64,000 nt of DNA from an uncultured Cellvibrio sp. (GCA_946480695.1 CAMLKG010000012.1:54810-118809); one strand, 5' to 3'. Positions 9,187-19,755 are shown, counted from the first letter of the stretch. Notes: generated from the sequence alone by a model not told the origin. Program-made: numbers and translations.

Positions 9187-11529
9187 ATGACCATACTTAA
9201 ACCATCCCGGCACATAGTTTCCAAAAAAAGTGCCAAGCCTCGCCAACTTACTGCCACCGCTTTATCTTCAGCGGTACTCCTGGCCTCATTCGGTGCGATC
9301 GCGGCTGAAGAGGTTAAAAATACCAAAAAGCTGAATACCGTAAAGGTAGAAGCAGAAGCGGTAGATGCGGTGTACAAAGCGGAAAAGGCCAGCTCACCTA
9401 AATTTACCCAACCGTTACTGGATACCCCGCAAACCCTGGTAGTGGTAAAGAAAGAGTTGTTCCAGCAACAGTCGGCTACCACCCTGAGTGAAGCCTTGCG
9501 TAACACTCCGGGCATCACCATGCAGATGGGTGAGAACGGCAACACTGCTACCGGTGATTCTATTTTTATGCGCGGCTTCGATACCCAAAGCAGTATCTAT
9601 GTTGACGGTATTCGCGACCTGGGCAGTATCAGCCGTGACACCTTTAATACCGAGCAAGTCGAAATTGCCAAAGGCCCGTCAGGCTCTGATAACGGTCGCG
9701 GTGCCGCCTCGGGTTATGTGAACATGAGTTCGAAGGTGGCCAACCAGGAAGATGCGACATCGGGTACGGTTATCGCCGGTACCGCCGATTACAAGCGTGC
9801 CACTGTGGATGTGAACCGTAACCTGGGTGAATCCTCCGCCTTGCGTGTGAACCTGATGAAGCAGGATGCGGGTGTGGACGGCCGCGATGAAGTGGAAAGT
9901 AACTTCCAGGGGTTTGCTGCCTCTTTGGGCCTGGGTTTGGGTACCGGCACCCGCACCTATATCAATTACCTGAATATGGAGCAATCTGGTATACCGGATG
10001 GCGGTGTGCCTACTATCGGCCTGGATGGTTATTACAATGCGGTTTTCAGCAGTACCGGTGACCTGGCTGGCGAAACTCCCGAGCGGGTCGATAGCGAAAA
10101 TTTTTACGGTTCTACCGGTGATCACAACGATGTGAACGCCAATATGTTTACCGTCCGTGTCGAACATGACCTGGCGCCGGATGTCAGCCTGCGCAATACC
10201 TCGCGCTACGGGCGCACCAATCAGGACCAGGTCTTGACCGGTGTTAATGCCATCACTTTTACTTCCGCGGCAGACCCGGAAAGCTGGACTGTGGCGCGTT
10301 CGCGCCAGGGTAAGGACATTACCAACCAAATCCTCACCAACCAAACCAACCTGACGGCCAAGTTTACGGCGGGTGGCGTGCAGCATGAAATGTCGTCGGG
10401 GATAGAATTTATTTATGAAAACCAATTGAGCTATGGGGTGGGCTTGCCCTATGTGGCGGCAGATTCTGCCACCCGTGAAACCCAGGACCCAGCCAATCTC
10501 TATAACCCCGACACTGCTGATGTATTCCAGCCAGTGGTGCGTGACGGTACCAAGATCGATGGTGAAGTAACCACCTACAGCCTCTACGCCTTGGACACCA
10601 TTACCTTTAACCCGCAATGGGAAATGAACCTGAGCTTGCGCGCTGATCGTTTCCACGCGAACACCACCCAGATTACCCGCCAGGGGACAGGAGGAAGTGC
10701 TCCGGTTGGTACCTACCTGGGTAGTGAAGCGCAACTGACGGATGAATTACTCAGTTGGAAACTCGGTGGTGTATACAAGCCTGTAGAGGATGGTTCTGTT
10801 TACCTGGTTTACGCCAACTCGGAGTTGCCGCCCGGAGGAACAAACTTTGCGCTGAATACCAGTAATGCGGCTAACAACGTCAACAATCCGAACATGGACC
10901 CACAAAAAGGTACCAACCTGGAGTTGGGCACCAAATGGAACCTGCTGGATGACAAGTTGTTCTTTACCGCGGCGTTATTTGAAAGCACCAACGAAAATGA
11001 AATTGCCACCAATCCCGATGGCACCAGTGTCCAGGTGGGCGAAACCGAAGTGAAAGGTCTGGAGCTGGGCCTGGTGGGTGCTATTACCGAGCAGTGGCAA
11101 ATCAGTGCCGGTTTGGCCAGGATGGACAGCGAAATTGTGCGCGGCAATCGTACCTCGGCCAATAACGGGGCTAGCAACACCGAGGGTGGTATGGTGCGTT
11201 TCTCGCCCGAGTTGACTTTCACTTTATGGAATACCTACACCTTCGGTAATGGGCTGGTGGTCGGTGGCGGTGCGCGTTTTGTGGATACCCAGCGCAACAC
11301 CAGCCTTACCAGCGAACAAGCGTTAGGGGGCAGGACCCTCTATGAAATTGATGATTACTGGGTGCTGGACGCCATGGCTTCTTATCCGGTTAGCAAAAAC
11401 ATCAATGTGCAGTTAAACCTGATGAACCTGACTGACGAAGACTACGTAGCCAGTTTCAATAACAGCGGTGCGCGTTATTATCCCGGCGTCCCCCTGTCGG
11501 CGCGTTTGGGTGTTAACTTCGCGTTTTAA
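9187..11529 (+). CDS. TonB-dependent siderophore receptor, Fiu-like
   Basis: Outer-membrane receptor for ferric siderophores, most likely catecholates. It has 780 residues with a signal peptide ending near Ala40 (SFGAIAA). A TonB box lies in KLNTVKVEAE. The plug includes TPQTLVVVKKELFQQQSATTLSEALRNTPGITM and IFMRGFDTQSSIYVDGIRD, and the barrel ends NLTDEDYVASFNNSGARYYPG...FAF with terminal Phe. It is close in layout to E. coli Fiu and P. aeruginosa PiuA. The next gene is the PiuC/YbiX hydroxylase, the usual partner of Fiu/PiuA. Two Fur boxes lie upstream. The exact ligand is not shown by sequence. Confidence 0.93.
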   Translation: MTILKPSRHIVSKKSAKPRQLTATALSSAVLLASFGAIAAEEVKNTKKLNTVKVEAEAVDAVYKAEKASSPKFTQPLLDTPQTLVVVKKELFQQQSATTLSEALRNTPGITMQMGENGNTATGDSIFMRGFDTQSSIYVDGIRDLGSISRDTFNTEQVEIAKGPSGSDNGRGAASGYVNMSSKVANQEDATSGTVIAGTADYKRATVDVNRNLGESSALRVNLMKQDAGVDGRDEVESNFQGFAASLGLGLGTGTRTYINYLNMEQSGIPDGGVPTIGLDGYYNAVFSSTGDLAGETPERVDSENFYGSTGDHNDVNANMFTVRVEHDLAPDVSLRNTSRYGRTNQDQVLTGVNAITFTSAADPESWTVARSRQGKDITNQILTNQTNLTAKFTAGGVQHEMSSGIEFIYENQLSYGVGLPYVAADSATRETQDPANLYNPDTADVFQPVVRDGTKIDGEVTTYSLYALDTITFNPQWEMNLSLRADRFHANTTQITRQGTGGSAPVGTYLGSEAQLTDELLSWKLGGVYKPVEDGSVYLVYANSELPPGGTNFALNTSNAANNVNNPNMDPQKGTNLELGTKWNLLDDKLFFTAALFESTNENEIATNPDGTSVQVGETEVKGLELGLVGAITEQWQISAGLARMDSEIVRGNRTSANNGASNTEGGMVRFSPELTFTLWNTYTFGNGLVVGGGARFVDTQRNTSLTSEQALGGRTLYEIDDYWVLDAMASYPVSKNINVQLNLMNLTDEDYVASFNNSGARYYPGVPLSARLGVNFAF

Positions 11530-11577
11530 TTGTTCTACTGGTGATCGCAACCGCATTTTGCGGTTAACCGAAGTTAC

Positions 11578-11608
11578 GCAAAGGGGCGCATTGATTGCGC
11601 CCCTTTGC
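11578..11608 (+). terminator. Hairpin between receptor and piuC
   Basis: Perfect 13-base stem GCAAAGGGGCGCA / TGCGCCCCTTTGC with loop TTGAT. Only three Ts follow within the stem end, so it may be a partial terminator or an mRNA-end stabiliser that sets receptor and hydroxylase levels apart. Confidence 0.7.
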
Positions 11609-11657
11609 GTCGCGGTGTAAAACCAGCGTGTAACAAACATGCGACGGCGAGAAAGTT

Positions 11658-12338
11658 ATGCTCATACATATACCCGAGGTGTTAACCAAACAACAGGTAG
11701 CGGAATTTCGTGCGCGCTTGAAGCAAGCCGATTGGGTTGATGGAAAAGCAACCGTCGGGGTACAGGGCGCGCAGGTTAAAAAAAATCGCCAGCTTCCGGT
11801 TGATGGACTTGTCGCCCGTGAGCTGGGCGAAATTATTTTAAAGGCGTTGTATGCCAATCCGGTGTTTATGTCGGCCGCCCTGCCATTGCGAATCGTTCCT
11901 CCATTATTTAATGCGTATGCTGGCGGCGAGCATTATGGATTCCATGTCGATGGCGCTATACGCCTGGTTCCCGGCAGTAATTTAAGTTTACGCACAGATG
12001 TGTCATCAACATTATTTTTATCCGAGCCGGACGAATACGAGGGCGGTGAATTAATCGTGCAGGACACCTATGGCAGCCATGAAGTGAAATTGCCAGCCGG
12101 TGATTTGATTTTATATCCCTCCACCAGTTTGCATCAGGTTGAAGCTGTTACCGGCGGCGAACGCATTTGCAGTTTCTTCTGGATTCAAAGCATGGTGCGT
12201 GACGACTGGCAACGTAATTTGTTGTATGAATTGGACTGCAATATTCAATCCTTGCGGCAAAAAGTGGGCGATAGCGAAGAAATTGTGGGGCTTACCGGCC
12301 ATTATCACAACCTGTTACGGCAATGGGCGCAGGTCTAA
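11658..12338 (+). CDS. piuC: PKHD-type Fe(II)/2-oxoglutarate hydroxylase (PiuC/YbiX family)
   Basis: Non-heme iron dioxygenase of 226 residues, usual length for PiuC/YbiX. The iron ligands are visible as HVD (His96, Asp98) and the distal His159 in SLHQVEAV. Arg169 in ERICSFFW is placed to bind 2-oxoglutarate. The family travels with Fiu/PiuA receptors in Escherichia, Pseudomonas and Xanthomonas. Its substrate is not known to me; a role in siderophore handling is inferred from this pairing. It starts 128 bases after the receptor, past a hairpin, and probably shares its Fur-controlled transcript by read-through. Confidence 0.93.
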   Translation: MLIHIPEVLTKQQVAEFRARLKQADWVDGKATVGVQGAQVKKNRQLPVDGLVARELGEIILKALYANPVFMSAALPLRIVPPLFNAYAGGEHYGFHVDGAIRLVPGSNLSLRTDVSSTLFLSEPDEYEGGELIVQDTYGSHEVKLPAGDLILYPSTSLHQVEAVTGGERICSFFWIQSMVRDDWQRNLLYELDCNIQSLRQKVGDSEEIVGLTGHYHNLLRQWAQV

Positions 12339-12505
12339 TGGCTCCTGCAATAACAGGGAACAAAATAACCCAAGGGATGGTGGCCGGGCATCGTCGTCGC
12401 CTGCGATAAAAGATTGTGAAACAAGTGTTCATCCATGGTCGCATCGGCAGTTTCAATTAAGGCATAGGTTATACTCGCGCCCATAAACATTGATGAGAAA
12501 ACCCT

Positions 12506-13837
12506 ATGCAATCCCGCGTATTCCCCCCACCTTTTTTGCGTCGCCCATTAGGAATGGGGCTAACAGCGCTTGTGCTTTTGGTTATTGTTTGGTTCCTATG
12601 GAAATTTATTGTTGGCAAGGATGAAAATGGAATTGCCTATACCACTGAGGTGGTGACTCGCGGCAATATCGAAAACCTGGTTACCGCTACAGGCACCTTG
12701 CAGCCGCGGGATTACGTGGATGTGGGTGCACAGGTATCCGGCCAGCTTAAAAAGTTGCATGTTGAAGTCGGTAGCGAAGTCAAAGCGGGCGACCTGTTAG
12801 CGGAAATCGATGCAACTGTCTACGCGGCTAAGGTTGATGCCACCCGCGCGCAGTTGCAAAACCAGAAAGCGCAACTGCTGGATCGCGAAGCCCAGTTAAA
12901 ACTGGCGGAAATACATTTCAAGCGAGAAAAAAATTTATTTGCTGAAGATGCAACAACCAGCGAATCCCTGGAAACGGCGGATGCAAGTTTAAAATCGGCG
13001 CAAGCCCAACTAAAGGCATTGCAGGCACAAATACAACAAACCGAATCCACCTTGCGCGTGGAAGCCGCCAATTTAAATTATGCAAAAATTTATGCGCCTA
13101 TGGATGGTACCGTGGTGTCCATCACGTCGCGCCAGGGGCAAACATTGAATACCAATCAAATGGCTCCCACCATTATGCGTGTGGCTGACCTCTCGATCAT
13201 GACTGTGCAAACCCAGGTGTCTGAAGCGGATATAGGTAAGTTGCGCAAGGAAATGCCGGTGTATTTCACCACCTTGGGTAGCCAGGGACGCCGTTGGTAC
13301 AGCAAGCTGGATCGTATCCAGCCCACGCCTGAAATCCTCAATAACGTGGTGTTGTATAACGCACTTTTTGATGTTCCCAATGAAAGCCGTTTGCTGATGA
13401 CGCAAATGAGTACCCAGGTTTTTTTTATTGAATCCCAGGCGAAAGATGTGTTGTTGGTGCCCATGTCTGCAATCAGTTTCGCCGCGCCGCGCGGTATGCC
13501 TCGGCAACCCGATTTAATGCAAGGTGGTAAAACACCGGCTAAACAACTCGCTGCGGAAAAGCCCGATAGGGAAACAGCCGGTAACTGGAAAGCGCGCCGC
13601 GATATTGCGGGTGCTCGTGATGCAGCAAATCCTCGCCCTGCCACCGTAAAGGTAATGAATGAAGGCGGGGAAATAGAAGAGCGCAACGTCCTGGTGGGTG
13701 TGACCAACCGCGTGCAGGCTCAAATTATTGAAGGTTTAAAAGAAGGTGAAAAGGTTGTCAGCGGCAGCACTAAACCAAACCAGGCCAGGGTTGCACCGGC
13801 TGGTGGTTTTGGCGGACCGGGAATGGGTAGACGTTAA
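12506..13837 (+). CDS. macA: MacA-like periplasmic adaptor of a tripartite exporter
   Basis: Membrane-fusion protein that joins the MacB-like pump to an outer-membrane channel. It has 443 residues with an N-terminal membrane anchor (about 14-32, [20 protein letters not shown]). A lipoyl half follows ([34 protein letters not shown]), then a helical hairpin about 95-185 rich in Ala/Gln, then beta-barrel regions. Unusual features are a Gln/Lys/Arg-rich insertion near 330-375 and a glycine-rich end ([11 protein letters not shown]). Its stop overlaps the macB start by one base (TAATG). The PvdRT-OpmQ pyoverdine exporter is of the same family and layout, and the neighbouring Fur-linked receptor suggests siderophore export here, but no synthesis gene is present. 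Confidence 0.92.
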   Translation: MQSRVFPPPFLRRPLGMGLTALVLLVIVWFLWKFIVGKDENGIAYTTEVVTRGNIENLVTATGTLQPRDYVDVGAQVSGQLKKLHVEVGSEVKAGDLLAEIDATVYAAKVDATRAQLQNQKAQLLDREAQLKLAEIHFKREKNLFAEDATTSESLETADASLKSAQAQLKALQAQIQQTESTLRVEAANLNYAKIYAPMDGTVVSITSRQGQTLNTNQMAPTIMRVADLSIMTVQTQVSEADIGKLRKEMPVYFTTLGSQGRRWYSKLDRIQPTPEILNNVVLYNALFDVPNESRLLMTQMSTQVFFIESQAKDVLLVPMSAISFAAPRGMPRQPDLMQGGKTPAKQLAAEKPDRETAGNWKARRDIAGARDAANPRPATVKVMNEGGEIEERNVLVGVTNRVQAQIIEGLKEGEKVVSGSTKPNQARVAPAGGFGGPGMGRR

Positions 13838-15780
13838 TGGCCGTTGCGAATTCCATACAACCATTGATCAAACTATCCGGTGTTACCAAAACGTTTCGCA
13901 ACGGCGAGATTGCGACCCAGGTTTTGCACGGCGTTGATGTGGAGATTTATCCCGGTGAGTTTGTTGCCATCATGGGGCAATCCGGCTCGGGTAAATCCAC
14001 CTTGATGAATATCCTCGGTTGCCTGGATCGCGCGACGACCGGGGAATATTTTTTTAATGGAAAAAATGTAGCGGAACTGGATGCCGATGGCTTGGCGCAA
14101 TTGCGCCGTGAGGCCTTCGGGTTTGTATTCCAGAGTTACAATCTTCTAGCCGGTTCAACAGCCTGTGAAAATGTTGAAATGCCGGCAACCTATTCAGGTT
14201 TGTCGCCACTGGCACGTCGTGAGCGCTCAATACAATTACTCAGCACTTTGGGATTGCAAGAGCGCTTGTATCATCGCCCCAATCAATTATCTGGCGGCCA
14301 GCAGCAGCGCGTTTCCATTGCACGGGCATTAATGAACGGTGGCCAGATCATTTTGGCTGACGAGCCCACCGGCGCGTTGGATAGCCACAGCGGTAAAGAA
14401 GTGATGCGTTTGCTCAGGGAGCTATCGACGCAAGGGCATACCATCATCCTTATTACGCATGATGCAGAAGTTGCACACCACGCCCAGCGCCTGATTGAAA
14501 TTCGCGACGGCAACATTATTTCCGACCCGGGGCCAGTCATTCCCAAAACATTGCCACCGGAAGAACATGCGCTGCGCGGTGAGCCTGAATTAAAAACAGA
14601 AATTTTTGAAGCAACCAAAACGGCACTTCGCTCGCTGCACAGCAATATTTTTCGTACCGTGTTGACACTGCTCGGTATTGTTATCGGTGTTGCGTCGGTA
14701 ATCAGTATGCTGGCAATCGGTGACGGAGCCAAGAAATCCGTTGTAGATAGCATCAGCGCCATGGGTAGTAATTTGTTATTGGTGCGTCCCGGCGGCCCCA
14801 TGCAACGATGGCGATGGGACTCGGTTACATTAGTGCCCGAGGATGTGGATGCCATAGCAACCTTGCCGCATATTGCCGCAGCCTTGCCGGAGCTTAATGG
14901 CAGTTTTACCTTGCGCTACGGAAACCTGGACCATACGACAGAAATCAGCGCAACCGCGGCGCAGTTTCCGGCGGCCCGCAAATGGGACGTAGCACAGGGC
15001 ACCTTTTTTACCGATGAAGACAATAAAAATTACGCGACGGTTGTTGTCCTGGGTAAAACCGTTGCCGCCAAATTATTTGCCGATAAAAATCCGCTCGGTG
15101 AATTCATTATTATCAATAATGTGCTCTTCCAGGTAATTGGTGTAATGAGTGAGCGCGGGGCCGATCCCGGCGGGCAGGACCAGGACGATAAGGTCTTTGT
15201 GCCGTTTAATACCGGTAGTTTGCGTGTAATTGGCCAACGTTTCCTGCGCAACATTACGATTTCCGTTGACGAAGAAAAAAATATGGAAGAAGTACAGGCG
15301 CGCGTGCATGCACTGATGATGGAGCGTCATGGCACCGAGGATTTCCAGATTCGCAGTATGTCCTCGTTAATCGATATGGTTTCGGAAACCCAAAACACCA
15401 TGACTTTTTTGCTGGGTTCTATCGCTGCTATTTCGTTGCTGGTGGGTGGAATAGGTGTAATGAATATTATGTTAGTCAGCGTTACCGAGCGTACCCGCGA
15501 AATCGGAATCCGTATGGCAACAGGTGCGCGGACCCGGCATATCATGCAGCAGTTTTTAATTGAGGCATTGGTGGTTTCTGCCATCGGCGGAATAATCGGT
15601 GTGGTATTGGGGTTGAGTACCGCCGCCTTGATTGCCCACTTTGGAACGCCGGTGGCTTACTCTCTTTTCCCGGTAGTGATGGCATTTAGCTGTGCATTCC
15701 TCACCGGTTTGTTATTTGGGTATTTGCCAGCGCGCAAGGCGGCTCATCTCGATCCGGTTGCGGCCCTGGCGACGGAGTGA
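13837..15780 (+). CDS. macB: MacB-like ABC transporter, ATPase fused to permease
   Basis: Mechanotransmission-type ABC protein of 647 residues (E. coli MacB 648). The N-terminal ATPase has Walker [10 protein letters not shown], signature [15 protein letters not shown], and Walker [10 protein letters not shown] followed by ALDS. A first membrane helix near 275-295 is followed by a periplasmic domain about 300-520. The C-terminal FtsX-type trio of helices includes [20 protein letters not shown] and [12 protein letters not shown]. It works as a dimer with MacA and an outer-membrane factor, moving substrate from periplasm outward. It is translationally coupled to macA and to the next gene. Substrates of the family include macrolides, toxins, lipopeptides and pyoverdine. 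Confidence 0.95.
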   Translation: MAVANSIQPLIKLSGVTKTFRNGEIATQVLHGVDVEIYPGEFVAIMGQSGSGKSTLMNILGCLDRATTGEYFFNGKNVAELDADGLAQLRREAFGFVFQSYNLLAGSTACENVEMPATYSGLSPLARRERSIQLLSTLGLQERLYHRPNQLSGGQQQRVSIARALMNGGQIILADEPTGALDSHSGKEVMRLLRELSTQGHTIILITHDAEVAHHAQRLIEIRDGNIISDPGPVIPKTLPPEEHALRGEPELKTEIFEATKTALRSLHSNIFRTVLTLLGIVIGVASVISMLAIGDGAKKSVVDSISAMGSNLLLVRPGGPMQRWRWDSVTLVPEDVDAIATLPHIAAALPELNGSFTLRYGNLDHTTEISATAAQFPAARKWDVAQGTFFTDEDNKNYATVVVLGKTVAAKLFADKNPLGEFIIINNVLFQVIGVMSERGADPGGQDQDDKVFVPFNTGSLRVIGQRFLRNITISVDEEKNMEEVQARVHALMMERHGTEDFQIRSMSSLIDMVSETQNTMTFLLGSIAAISLLVGGIGVMNIMLVSVTERTREIGIRMATGARTRHIMQQFLIEALVVSAIGGIIGVVLGLSTAALIAHFGTPVAYSLFPVVMAFSCAFLTGLLFGYLPARKAAHLDPVAALATE

Positions 15781-15785
15781 TGGTT

Positions 15786-17177
15786 ATGCAATTACACAGT
15801 AAAAAAATTTCCCTGGTAATCGTATCGCTATTTATTTCCGCGTGCTCGCCCACACATACACAATTGCCCGCAATTAATTATGCAGGTAATTATCCTGTTG
15901 CACAGGTAAGCGGGGAAAATGCCGATGCACCAGACGCCAATTGGTGGCAGGCATTCCACTCACCGGCGTTAAATACCTTAATGCAATCCGCGGTGGAGCA
16001 AAGCCCCGATTTATTAATGTCGGCTGAGCGCGTAAAACAGGCGGAGTTGCAAATGCGCATTGCCAATGCAAGCTTGTTTCCATCGCTGACGGCAAGTGGG
16101 TCCACCGGGGAATCGCGTAGCAAAGCCGATGGCGAGCGCAGGGGGCGCACGGAGTCCACACGCGCCAGCGTGAATATAAGTTATGAAGTGGATTTATGGG
16201 GCGGTATTGCAGCAGGGCGGGCAGCAGCCAAGGCCGGTTATGAGGCAACTCGCTATGATCAGGATGCTGCAACCCTTAGCATTAAAGCGGCCATCGCCAA
16301 TGGTTGGTTTGAATGGTTGGCATTGCAGGAGCGTATCGCAACAGCGCAAAAAAATATTGCAATTGCCGGGCGCGTCCAAAAAATAGTGGATGCGCGTTAT
16401 AGGAACGGGGCCGCAACCGCAGCGGATGTTGCCCAACAAAAAACCAATTTACTAACCCAGCAGGCGTCACTGTTACCGCTGGAATTACAAGCGCGCCAAA
16501 CCCATTCGGCATTGGCAATTTTGCTGGGTAAAACCCCGCAGGAATTTAAACTCGCCGCCGAACATTTATTGGATATGCAGGTTCCGCAAATTGCGCCGGG
16601 CACACCGGCGGAGTTGGTAACGCGTCGCCCTGATCTGGCGGCCAGCGAGGCGGATTTGCGCGCGGCAGCTGCCGATATACATGCGGCGCGCGCCGCGCTC
16701 TTGCCGGGCATAGGCTTAAGCGCAAATGCAGGAAAATCCGCGAGTGAATTATTCCGTTTAAATCCCGCGACGCAAACATCCGGGTGGGCGCTGTCGCTCG
16801 CGCAGACCTTATTTGACGGCGGGCGGCGGGTTAATCAAAAACGTTTAAGTGAAGCGCGCCGCGGCGAATTACTGTTGCACTATCACAAAGCCATTTTAAC
16901 GGCGTTGCAAGAGGTGGATAACGCATTGGTCGCTGCGGATGTGAGCCGGCGCCAGGAAATAAGCCAGCAGGAAATTGTCGCCAATGCGCAGCGCAGTTTG
17001 CGTTTGACGGAAGCGCGCTATCGCGCCGGCACGGATGATTTATTGTCACTGCTTGATGCGCAACGCAGTTTGTTCCAGGCGCAGGATACTTTGGTGCAAC
17101 AACGCCTGTCACGTTTGAATGCAGCGGTGGATTTATATAAATCCCTTGGTGGCGGCTGGATATTAGCCGCTAAATAA
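15786..17177 (+). CDS. Outer-membrane efflux lipoprotein, NodT/CusC type
   Basis: TolC-like channel forming the outer-membrane part of the MacAB pump. The ATG at 15786 has a GGAG eight bases upstream and gives a clean lipoprotein signal with lipobox ISAC (Cys20). The upstream GTG/ATG at 15777/15780 are less likely. Two OEP repeats are visible, each with the pattern ADVAQQKTNLLTQQASLLPLELQARQ and RYRAGTDDLLSLLDAQRSLFQAQ. The inter-repeat motif PAELVTRRPDLAASEADLRAA is diagnostic of the RND-type NodT family. It is coupled to macB, the stop of which overlaps the first possible start. Confidence 0.93.
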   Translation: MQLHSKKISLVIVSLFISACSPTHTQLPAINYAGNYPVAQVSGENADAPDANWWQAFHSPALNTLMQSAVEQSPDLLMSAERVKQAELQMRIANASLFPSLTASGSTGESRSKADGERRGRTESTRASVNISYEVDLWGGIAAGRAAAKAGYEATRYDQDAATLSIKAAIANGWFEWLALQERIATAQKNIAIAGRVQKIVDARYRNGAATAADVAQQKTNLLTQQASLLPLELQARQTHSALAILLGKTPQEFKLAAEHLLDMQVPQIAPGTPAELVTRRPDLAASEADLRAAAADIHAARAALLPGIGLSANAGKSASELFRLNPATQTSGWALSLAQTLFDGGRRVNQKRLSEARRGELLLHYHKAILTALQEVDNALVAADVSRRQEISQQEIVANAQRSLRLTEARYRAGTDDLLSLLDAQRSLFQAQDTLVQQRLSRLNAAVDLYKSLGGGWILAAK

Positions 17178-17221
17178 TATTTTTTAACAACGCAGTATTT
17201 TTTTTGCTTGGGGGAATTAGG

Positions 17222-19636
17222 GTGAGAAACGGGCTATTCCAGGTTCACTGGTTTTTAGGGATCACGGCGGGTCTGGTATTGGCCGTGGTCGGTGTCACCG
17301 GCGGGCTGATGAGTTTTGAACGGCAAATTATGGAAGCAATCAGCCCGGATGTTGTGCGCGTGCAAACCAGCGGGCAACGTTTGACTCCAGACGCCATTGC
17401 CGAGCGGTTTCGCGCGCAACAACCTGACTCACGTGTCGAGCAAATAACCTTATGGCCGGAGGCGGATCGCAGCGCATTGGTGCGTGTTGCGCCGCCACCG
17501 GGGCAACGTCGTGGTGAGGCGATTTACATTAATCCCTATACCGGTGAATTGCTCGGGAAAATTCGCGGCGAACAATTTTTTCGCACTGTGCGTTCATTGC
17601 ACCGCTGGTTATTAATCCCCTCGGAGGAGGGTGGTATTAATATCGGTCGCCAGATTACCGGTTTCAGCGCACTAGCGCTGGTGTATTTTGCATTATCCGG
17701 ATTGTATTTGCGCTGGCCGCGGCGCCCGTTGAATTGGCGCAATTGGTTCCGTATCGATTTCAGTTTGAAAGGTCGCAATTTCTATTGGGCATTGCATTCT
17801 GTCATTGGTACCTGGGTAATACTTATGTATTTGCTGATGGCGTTAACCGGCCTGACCTGGTCCTACAGCTGGTTTAAAAACGGTGCGTCGGTACTGCTCA
17901 CCGGTGAGCCGGTACAGGAACGGCGTGGCGGGTTTGGCGGGCCTGGAGGCGGTATGGGCGGACGTGAAAATCGGGACCCCGGCAGTATGCAAGATGAACA
18001 TGCGAACCCCGTTAGTGTCGATGTCGCCTGGCAGGGCTTTTTAGCGAACGCGGAAAATAATTTTAAATTTGCCGGCGTCACTTTCCCGCGCATGGCAAAA
18101 GACCCGGTTATGGTGAACTATGTCAATGTTGATGCAACCAATGACCGCCAGCGTAGCATGATGAGTATTAATCCAGAGACCGGTGAAGTGGTGAGTGATC
18201 AACCTTACACACCACTCCAACCATTGGGCAAGCGCATTATGCAAGGCATTTATGAATTGCATACGGGTGAATGGTTTGGCATGCCCGGTGTAATTGTGAA
18301 TATGATTGCCTCCCTGTTGATGCCTTTATTTACCATCACGGGATTCCTGTTGTATTTCGATCGCCGCAAAAAGAAACGCAACAGCAAAAGCGCCGCTAAT
18401 GGGGTTTCCACCACCCATACCGATGCGGATTACTGGATTGTTTACGCCAGCCAGACCGGTACCGCCGAACAGCTTGCCTGGAATACGGCGACTATTTTGC
18501 AATCCGGTGGTATCAAAGCCAGCGTAAAAAATATAACCGCGCTGGATAAAACCACATTGGAATCGGCAAAGAAAATATTGTTTCTGGTATCCACTTTTGG
18601 TGAGGGTGAAGCGCCGGATTCTGCGCGTGGTTTTGCGCGGAAACTCTTGAAAACATCATTGCCATTACCACAACTGCAATTTGGTATTTTGGGCTTGGGA
18701 GACAAGCGCTACAGCGATTATTGTGCCTTTGCCGCGCAAGTGGAGCAATGGCTGTTAGCCAATGGTGCCCAACCGCTCTTTGCGCGCATCAATGTTGATA
18801 ATGGCAATGAACAAACTATTTTCCAATGGCAACAAAAAATCGCGGACATCAGTGGGGTAAGGAATGTTACCGCATGGGCGGCGCCGGAATATGAAGGGTG
18901 GCGTTTGCAAAAACGCGAATTATTAAACGCGGGTAGTGTAGGTTCACCTGTTTATCGCGTGAGTTTACAGCCACCGGTTCCAGGCAATACCCATTGGCAG
19001 GCGGGTGATATCCTCGAAATTAAACCGCGAAATGATTTGGATTTGCCGCACCGGGAATATTCCATCGCTTCCCTCTCAACGGACGGAACACTGGACCTGG
19101 TAGTGCGCCAGGCATTCAATGAAAAAGGTGAGCTGGGTTTGGGGTCCGGATGGTTAACATCTTTAGCAGCGGAGGGCGAAAAAGTATTGGCCCGCATCCG
19201 CGCGAATCCATCCTTCCATGGACCGCAGCTCAACCGGCCCATGGTGTTGATTGGCGCGGGTACCGGTATTGCGGGTTTGCGTGCGCATTTGCATGAACGC
19301 TATTTAACAGACCAGCAACAAAATTGGTTGATTTTCGGTGAGCGCCAGCGCGCTAAAGATCGCTTGTTTGCCGCTGAAATTGACGCATGGCTGCAATCCG
19401 GCTTTTTAACGGAATCGGATGAAGTTTATTCGCGTGATGGCGAGGGTTATGTGCAAGATTTATTGCGCGCTAGGCAATTACCATTAATTGAATGGCTGGA
19501 TCAAGGTGCATGTATCTATGTCTGCGGTAGCTTGGCAATGGGTGCAGGCGTTAACCAGGTGTTGAGTGACATCCTGGGTGAGGATGAAGTTCAAAAATTA
19601 ATTGATGAAAAGCGTTATTGTCGCGATATTTATTAA
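17222..19636 (+). CDS. PepSY-domain flavodoxin reductase (siderophore-iron reductase type)
   Basis: Membrane redox protein of about 804 residues from the GTG at 17222, which has GGGGGA six bases upstream. An upstream TTG at 17204 is possible. The N-terminal half is a PepSY-TM module: an anchor at about 10-30, helices near 155-175, 195-215 and 365-385, and periplasmic His/acid segments. The cytoplasmic half has a flavodoxin domain (YASQTGTAEQLAWNTA, STFGEGEAPDSARGF). A CysJ-like FAD/NADPH domain follows (REYSIASL, LIGAGTGIAG, CGSLAMGAGV, DEKRYCRDIY end). It resembles the sulfite-reductase-like and FpvG-type inner-membrane reductases that strip iron from siderophores in the periplasm. A glycine-rich loop (RRGGFGGPGGGMGGR) lies in the periplasmic part. 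The gene starts 44 bases after the outer-membrane factor. Confidence 0.9.
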   Translation: MRNGLFQVHWFLGITAGLVLAVVGVTGGLMSFERQIMEAISPDVVRVQTSGQRLTPDAIAERFRAQQPDSRVEQITLWPEADRSALVRVAPPPGQRRGEAIYINPYTGELLGKIRGEQFFRTVRSLHRWLLIPSEEGGINIGRQITGFSALALVYFALSGLYLRWPRRPLNWRNWFRIDFSLKGRNFYWALHSVIGTWVILMYLLMALTGLTWSYSWFKNGASVLLTGEPVQERRGGFGGPGGGMGGRENRDPGSMQDEHANPVSVDVAWQGFLANAENNFKFAGVTFPRMAKDPVMVNYVNVDATNDRQRSMMSINPETGEVVSDQPYTPLQPLGKRIMQGIYELHTGEWFGMPGVIVNMIASLLMPLFTITGFLLYFDRRKKKRNSKSAANGVSTTHTDADYWIVYASQTGTAEQLAWNTATILQSGGIKASVKNITALDKTTLESAKKILFLVSTFGEGEAPDSARGFARKLLKTSLPLPQLQFGILGLGDKRYSDYCAFAAQVEQWLLANGAQPLFARINVDNGNEQTIFQWQQKIADISGVRNVTAWAAPEYEGWRLQKRELLNAGSVGSPVYRVSLQPPVPGNTHWQAGDILEIKPRNDLDLPHREYSIASLSTDGTLDLVVRQAFNEKGELGLGSGWLTSLAAEGEKVLARIRANPSFHGPQLNRPMVLIGAGTGIAGLRAHLHERYLTDQQQNWLIFGERQRAKDRLFAAEIDAWLQSGFLTESDEVYSRDGEGYVQDLLRARQLPLIEWLDQGACIYVCGSLAMGAGVNQVLSDILGEDEVQKLIDEKRYCRDIY

Positions 19637-19654
19637 TTCAGAGTTTACATTGAT

Positions 19655-19686
19655 AAAAAAGCCCTCAAGCGAGGGCTTTTTTATTT
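19655..19686 (+). terminator. Terminator closing the iron/efflux block
   Basis: Stem AAAAAAGCCCTC / GAGGGCTTTTTT with loop AAGC. It lies 18 bases after the reductase stop and is symmetric, so it could act in both directions. Confidence 0.9.
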
Positions 19687-19755
19687 GCGCTTTTTTTGCA
19701 GAACTTGTGCATTGCAACTTGTGTCAAACCCTTACTTTTAGTTAAGGGACGTTTT

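Noticed and set aside
9679..10734. 351-codon open frame antisense to the siderophore receptor
   Set aside because: No family match, and composition mirrors the receptor's codon bias. The sense frame is a complete receptor.
12339..12505. Fur box before macA
   Set aside because: Only loose GATAAA-type matches; well below the two boxes at 9094-9134. Any iron control of macA would more likely come from read-through.
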